From NCBI RefSeq assembly GCF_050613185.1, contig NZ_CP192511.1, positions 806,001 through 870,000 of the forward strand: 64,000 nt of DNA, read 5' to 3'. The notes below the pieces were generated by a model. It worked only from the letters and a program-made list of their open reading frames with translations. It did no database searches and was not told the DNA's origin. A program made the position numbers and the translations under genes. The stretch's first letter is position 1, and every line of letters begins with the position of its first letter. This stretch comes from Chelonobacter sp050613185 (lineage in GTDB: Bacteria; Pseudomonadota; Gammaproteobacteria; Enterobacterales; Pasteurellaceae). Below, piece after piece: positions 59,954 to 64,000 of the stretch.

Positions 59954-61135
59954 ATGACCACTATCGGAACCCCATTAACCCCTTCCGCCACCAAAGTGAT
60001 GATGTTAGGCGCCGGCGAACTCGGCAAAGAAGTGGTGATTGAACTGCAACGCTTGGGCGTGGAAGTGATTGCGGTGGATCGCTACGCAAACGCCCCGGCG
60101 CAACAAGTGGCGCACCGCGCCTACACTATTTCGATGTTGGACGGCGACGCGCTGAAAGCCTTGGTGGAAAAAGAGCAACCGGATTATATCGTGCCGGAAG
60201 TGGAGGCGATTGCCACCGCGACGTTGCTGGAATTGGAGCAACAGGGCTTTAACGTGATCCCGACTGCCAAAGCGACGAGCTTAACCATGAACCGCGAGGG
60301 AATCCGCCGCCTTGCCGCCGAAGAACTGGGCTTGCCGACCTCAAACTACCGTTTTGTCGATAACTATGCCGATTTTGCAAGTGCGGTAGCGGAAATTGGC
60401 GTGCCGTGCGTGGTAAAACCGATTATGAGTTCCTCCGGCCATGGGCAAAGCGTGATTAAATCAACGGAACAATTACAAACGGCATGGGATTATGCGCAAC
60501 AGGGCGGGCGCGCCGGCGGCGGACGGGTGATTGTCGAGGGCTTCGTTAAATTCGATTATGAAATCACCTTGCTGACCGTGCGCCACATCCACGGCACCAC
60601 TTTCTTACCGCCAATCGGACACACCCAAATCGACGGCGACTACCGCGAATCGTGGCAGCCGCAAGCGATGTCGCCGACCGCACTTGCCAAAGCGGAAGCG
60701 ATTGCCGGCAAAATCACCGCCGGTTTAGGCGGACGCGGTATTTTCGGGGTGGAAATGTTTGTTTGCGGCGACGAGGTGATTTTCAACGAAGTTTCCCCCC
60801 GCCCGCACGACACCGGCATGGTCACCCTGATTTCACAGGAACTGTCCGAATTTGCCCTGCATGCGCGCGCGATTCTCGGCTTACCGATTCCGAATATTGA
60901 GTTGTTCAGCCCGTCCGCCTCCAAAGCGATTGTGGTCGAAGGCAAATCAAGCCAAGTGCGGTTCGGCAATTTAGAGCAAGTCCTAGCCGAAGCCAACACC
61001 AACCTACGCCTGTTCGGCAAAGGCGAAGTGAACGGCCACCGCCGTTTAGGGGTTGTTTTAGCGCGAGACGAAAGCGTGGAAACCGCGCTGGAAAAAGCCA
61101 GACGGGCTTATCGGCAACTCAACATTGAATTATAA
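59954..61135 (+). CDS. purT: Formate-dependent GAR transformylase PurT
   Basis: 393 aa ATP-grasp enzyme converting GAR plus formate and ATP to FGAR. MMLGAGELGKEVVIELQRLG, KPIMSSSGHGQSVIK and GVEMFVCGDEVIFNEVSPRP are typical. Start MTTIGTPLTPS follows AAGGAAGTGCC. Promoter not identified; read-through of the luxS terminator is possible. Confidence 0.96.
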   Translation: MTTIGTPLTPSATKVMMLGAGELGKEVVIELQRLGVEVIAVDRYANAPAQQVAHRAYTISMLDGDALKALVEKEQPDYIVPEVEAIATATLLELEQQGFNVIPTAKATSLTMNREGIRRLAAEELGLPTSNYRFVDNYADFASAVAEIGVPCVVKPIMSSSGHGQSVIKSTEQLQTAWDYAQQGGRAGGGRVIVEGFVKFDYEITLLTVRHIHGTTFLPPIGHTQIDGDYRESWQPQAMSPTALAKAEAIAGKITAGLGGRGIFGVEMFVCGDEVIFNEVSPRPHDTGMVTLISQELSEFALHARAILGLPIPNIELFSPSASKAIVVEGKSSQVRFGNLEQVLAEANTNLRLFGKGEVNGHRRLGVVLARDESVETALEKARRAYRQLNIEL

Positions 61136-61154
61136 AACGGATAATTTATCACTG

Positions 61155-61181
61155 ACAAAGCCACCGTTGCGGTGGCTTTGT
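61155..61181. terminator. Bidirectional terminator between purT and the PTS gene
   Basis: ACAAAGCCACC / GGTGGCTTTGT with a 5-base loop; convergent genes on both sides. Confidence 0.8.
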
Positions 61182-61200
61182 ATTAAATGGAAAAAGATAA

Positions 61201-62520
61201 TTAAACGGGCTGTTGCTGCTGAGCCAATTCTCGATCCTTCTCTTGCTCTCGCTTCACACACTCTCGCTCATAAGCTTTAAAGAACGGATAATAGATGAAA
61301 ATATCCAGAATAATTAATCCGATACTTAAAACCGGTGCCCAAACATCACCGCCGGAGACTAAATAAGCGCCGATCGGGGCAGGGGTTGTCCACGGTGCCA
61401 TCAGATAGACCCGATGAATCAAGTCAAAATCCAAAATCAAATAGGCGATCACCGCATTTGCCATCGGCGCAAAAATCAGCGGAATAAAGAACAGCGGATT
61501 GACCACCATCGGTACGCCATAGACAATCGGCTCGCCAATAGAGAAAAAGGACGGGACTAAGCCGATTTTGCCGATCGAACGCAAATGGGCAGAACGGCTG
61601 CGAACCAATAAAAAGGCAAGCGCTATCACCCCGCCGGACGCGCCGTGTACAATATAAAAATCCCAAAACGAATTGGTCACGATAAACGGTAGCGGCTCGC
61701 CTGCCTGCAATGCGGCTAAATTTGCCGCCATATTTTGCAGTAGAAACGGTGTCCACAATTGCATTAACACGAGTGAACCGTTAATCCCCAAAAACCAAAG
61801 CAAGTGAGTCGCAAATACGAACAGTATAATCGCCCCAAGGGAATCACTCACTTTAATCAACGGCGCCATATAATCCATGATTAACTGCGGAATGGTGACG
61901 CCCATCGCGTGTTCGATATAAATTGAAAACGGGAAAATAGTAACCAACATCGCCAAAATAGGAATCACAATATTCAGCGATTCGGCAACCGCACTTGGCA
62001 CTTCTTTCGGCAAGCGAATGCGGATATTTAAATATTCCAGCAAACGGGTCACTTCTACGGTGTAAATGGCGACAAAAATCGCCGAGAATAGCCCGATACC
62101 GCCGAAAAATTTAATGTCCATTGCACCGTCTTTAACCGGTGCCGCAATCAACAAAAAGGTCATCACCGATAAAAACGCCGCCGGCAACGGCTCGCGCCGA
62201 TAGGCTTTGGCAAGGTTGTAGGCGATACTGGCCGAGGTGAACAGCGAAATGGCATTAAACGACATTTGGAAAAACGTCCAACCGTAATCGCTCGCCCAAG
62301 TGGCAAACCGCCACCATGCCATACCAAAACTGTTGGTGGTGTTTTGATCAAACGGCGGAATCAGTAAAATCATAATAAAACTACCGACAATCAAAAACGG
62401 CAGCACCACGATGAAACCGTCACGAATCGCAGAAATATGCGGTTGTTTTTCCAAACGTTGTGCCGTCGGCGTGACGTAGCGATCCATATAGGTGATCATT
62501 TTTTGGCTAAATGTAGTCAT
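61201..62520 (-). CDS. PTS system, lactose/cellobiose-class EIIC permease
   Basis: 439 aa, about ten membrane helices, CelB/ChbC type. Conserved substrate loop FSIGEPIVYGVPMVVNP and the His-containing NSFWDFYIVHGASGG. No IIA or IIB domain is fused and none is encoded within the window. It starts 12 bases after the GH29 fucosidase stop with AGGAGGAATC as ribosome site, so both are one operon. Sugar specificity is inferred from the partner enzyme: a fucosylated disaccharide is plausible, instead of cellobiose or chitobiose. Confidence 0.9.
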   Translation of the reverse strand: MTTFSQKMITYMDRYVTPTAQRLEKQPHISAIRDGFIVVLPFLIVGSFIMILLIPPFDQNTTNSFGMAWWRFATWASDYGWTFFQMSFNAISLFTSASIAYNLAKAYRREPLPAAFLSVMTFLLIAAPVKDGAMDIKFFGGIGLFSAIFVAIYTVEVTRLLEYLNIRIRLPKEVPSAVAESLNIVIPILAMLVTIFPFSIYIEHAMGVTIPQLIMDYMAPLIKVSDSLGAIILFVFATHLLWFLGINGSLVLMQLWTPFLLQNMAANLAALQAGEPLPFIVTNSFWDFYIVHGASGGVIALAFLLVRSRSAHLRSIGKIGLVPSFFSIGEPIVYGVPMVVNPLFFIPLIFAPMANAVIAYLILDFDLIHRVYLMAPWTTPAPIGAYLVSGGDVWAPVLSIGLIILDIFIYYPFFKAYERECVKREQEKDRELAQQQQPV

Positions 62521-62532
62521 GATTCCTCCTGA

Positions 62533-63867
62533 TTATTCGCCCTGAACGGCTTTAAAACAGACCACATGCCAATCCGCTTGATAATTTTTGAGTGTAATAT
62601 TCACTTCTCCCTGCACAACACATTGTGAAAATTCGACTGCCGGATTCAGCGCGACCACTTCCGTTTGGCAAGGCAAACCGAACTGATTTTCCCCTTCATG
62701 CAAACCGTCAACAAAACAATATAAATCTTGATTTTTGCGAGTGAAATGGAAGGTTAATTCATGCTTCGGGTAAGATTCGCGCCGACTACAGCGGCTGCCG
62801 TAGATCCCTTCGCCATTGGTCTGCAACCATTCGCCCAACCCCTGCAGCCGTTCGACTTGTCCGCTTGGAATTGTGCCGTCGGCTTTTGGCCCGACATTCA
62901 GCAATAAATTGCCGTTATTCGCCACCACTTCCACTAATAGCGAAACCAATTTTTTCACCGAAATTAAATCGTCATCATGTTCATTTTGATTATAACCGAA
63001 AGATAAGCCCAAGCCGCGGCACATCTCCCATTTACGCTGGCGCGAGGCTTCACCGTGTTTGTATTCTTTCGAGGTAAAGTCGCACCACAAGCCGTTCCAA
63101 CGGTCGTCCACCACACCATCGGCCACACGATTGTAATAATGGGAAAATAGGGTCGGCAGCATATGCTCCCCTTGTTTCGGCCAGCCGATATCATTCCATA
63201 ATACCGACGGCTGATAATTATCGATCAGTTCCAATACCTGATTAAACGCATAATCCGCATAAGCGTAAGTCGGACTGGCATTCGACATATTTTGGCTTTC
63301 GGTAAAAATCGGTGCTGAAGAGTAAGTCCAGTCGATCACACCGGAATAATACGCGCCCATTTTTAAGCCGACATCTTCGACCGCATTTTTCAGTTCGCCG
63401 AGAATATCCCGTTTCGGCCCGTAATTCAGACAATGGTAATCGGTATAACGGCTCGGGAATAAACAAAAACCGTCATGATGTTTAGTGGTGAGCACCACAT
63501 ATTTTGCGCCGGCTTGTTTAAATAATTCCGCCCACGCGGTCGGTTGCCATTTTTCCGCTTTCCATAGCGGCAAAAAATCACGATACGCAAATGCTTCGCC
63601 ATAGGTTTTCACATGATGTTCATAGGTCGGGCCACGCTTAACATTAATTGAATTGAAATACCACTCGGCATAAGGATTATTACAAAACCATTGTTCATCA
63701 ATATCCACTTCACCTAATTCCCAAGTGAGCGGCGCAAAAGCAGGAACGGAATAAATTCCCCAATGGATAAAAATACCGAATTTATAATCATCATACCAAT
63801 CGGGCAACGGATGTGTTTTTACCGATTCCCACGTTGCTGAATAAGTTGTATTACATTGCGTTATCAT
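62533..63867 (-). CDS. Alpha-L-fucosidase (GH29), cytoplasmic
   Basis: 444 aa. GH29 core: WYDDYKFGIFIHWGIYSVPA, TTKHHDGFCLFPS and the nucleophile D226 in VLWNDIGWP; a small C-terminal beta domain follows. There is no signal peptide, so substrate must enter the cell, which fits the PTS permease downstream. If imported as a 6'-phosphate the enzyme would act on a phospho-disaccharide or the free-fucose side. AGGAGGACAT precedes the ATG. A dyad and a CRP-like site lie upstream. Confidence 0.92.
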   Translation of the reverse strand: MITQCNTTYSATWESVKTHPLPDWYDDYKFGIFIHWGIYSVPAFAPLTWELGEVDIDEQWFCNNPYAEWYFNSINVKRGPTYEHHVKTYGEAFAYRDFLPLWKAEKWQPTAWAELFKQAGAKYVVLTTKHHDGFCLFPSRYTDYHCLNYGPKRDILGELKNAVEDVGLKMGAYYSGVIDWTYSSAPIFTESQNMSNASPTYAYADYAFNQVLELIDNYQPSVLWNDIGWPKQGEHMLPTLFSHYYNRVADGVVDDRWNGLWCDFTSKEYKHGEASRQRKWEMCRGLGLSFGYNQNEHDDDLISVKKLVSLLVEVVANNGNLLLNVGPKADGTIPSGQVERLQGLGEWLQTNGEGIYGSRCSRRESYPKHELTFHFTRKNQDLYCFVDGLHEGENQFGLPCQTEVVALNPAVEFSQCVVQGEVNITLKNYQADWHVVCFKAVQGE

Positions 63868-63918
63868 ATGTCCTCCTTATTATCATTAAATAAAAAACAG
63901 CATTTATATAAAAACAAC

Positions 63919-63943
63919 ATTTCACCAACCAAACAAGTGAAAT
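63919..63943 (-). promoter_or_regulatory. Dyad upstream of the fucosidase operon
   Basis: ATTTCAC, 11 bases, GTGAAAT: perfect 7-base arms, 52 bases before the fucosidase ATG. Possible operator for a local sugar regulator encoded beyond the edge. Confidence 0.5.
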
Positions 63944-63973
63944 AATTATTTTATTAACAGCTAGGAAGCATTC

Positions 63974-63989
63974 TGTGATAGGTATCACT
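63974..63989 (-). promoter_or_regulatory. CRP-like site upstream of the fucosidase operon
   Basis: TGTGA-TAGGTA-TCACT matches the CRP consensus at 9 of 10 core positions and is internally symmetric (GTGATA / TATCAC). It lies 107 bases before the fucosidase start and might also serve a divergent gene past the edge. Confidence 0.65.
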
Positions 63990-64000
63990 GAAATAGCCTG

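Overview
The window is chromosomal DNA from a member of the Pasteurellaceae. The best evidence is the 9-base DNA uptake signal AAGTGCGGT / ACCGCACTT, which recurs throughout, inside genes and in 3' intergenic dyads. This is the Haemophilus influenzae-type (Hin) signal, not the Actinobacillus pleuropneumoniae type. Gene content agrees: nap operon in the order D-A-G-H-B-C, glpTQ (protein D family), asnC/asnA, fbpABC, acrRAB, and an nlpD locus without rpoS. Base composition looks somewhat higher in GC than H. influenzae; I cannot name the genus. Most of the sequence is conserved core genome. Accessory DNA is concentrated at about 41.7-45.3 kb and at the right edge.

Layout. 0-3 kb: ftsE (cut by the edge) and ftsY, whose acidic N-terminus is built from a 54-bp tandem repeat carrying six uptake signals, then pepT. 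3-10 kb: an AbgT-family transporter with pepT, the acrR-acrA-acrB efflux operon with a clear TetR operator, and a UPF0756 membrane protein. 10.3-16 kb: periplasmic nitrate reductase operon napDAGHBC without napF, preceded by FNR-like and NarP-like sites. 16-22 kb: fetAB, coaA, a HAD phosphatase, comF, vapBC, a RidA paralogue and nfuA with an IscR type-1-like site. 22-33 kb: tex, glpT, glpQ, nanM, glmU, asnA/asnC, udp. 33-40 kb: a minus-strand cluster ftsB-ispDF-truD-surE-pcm-VTT protein-nlpD-protein tyrosine phosphatase. IspD and IspF are fused in frame by a 16-bp tandem duplication.

40-46 kb: a nitrilase-family amidase and aqpZ, then a scar zone. It holds a greB fragment, a second partial copy of the ftsB/ispD junction, a broken IS3-type orfA, a sodium:solute symporter lying between two 61-bp IS-end copies, and an IS1016-like transposase remnant. 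45-52 kb: a tautomerase and a nitroreductase, ridA, argF, and fbpABC iron uptake with stacked CRP and Fur sites. 52-61 kb: cyaA with a perfect CRP box, narP, an oxidoreductase, yqaB, yqaA, gshA, luxS, purT. A predicted sigma-E-type small RNA between gshA and luxS has the position and orientation of enterobacterial MicA. 61-64 kb: a PTS IIC permease and a cytoplasmic GH29 alpha-L-fucosidase, preceded by a CRP-like site. Together they may form a fucosyl-glycan PTS uptake system that continues past the edge.

CRP/cAMP is a recurring theme: cyaA itself is here, and CRP-like sites precede cyaA, glpT, fbpA, the fucosidase operon and (CRP-S type, weak) comF. NarP is encoded here and has a plausible target site in front of nap. 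All functional calls come from reading the sequence and recalling families; no database search was run.
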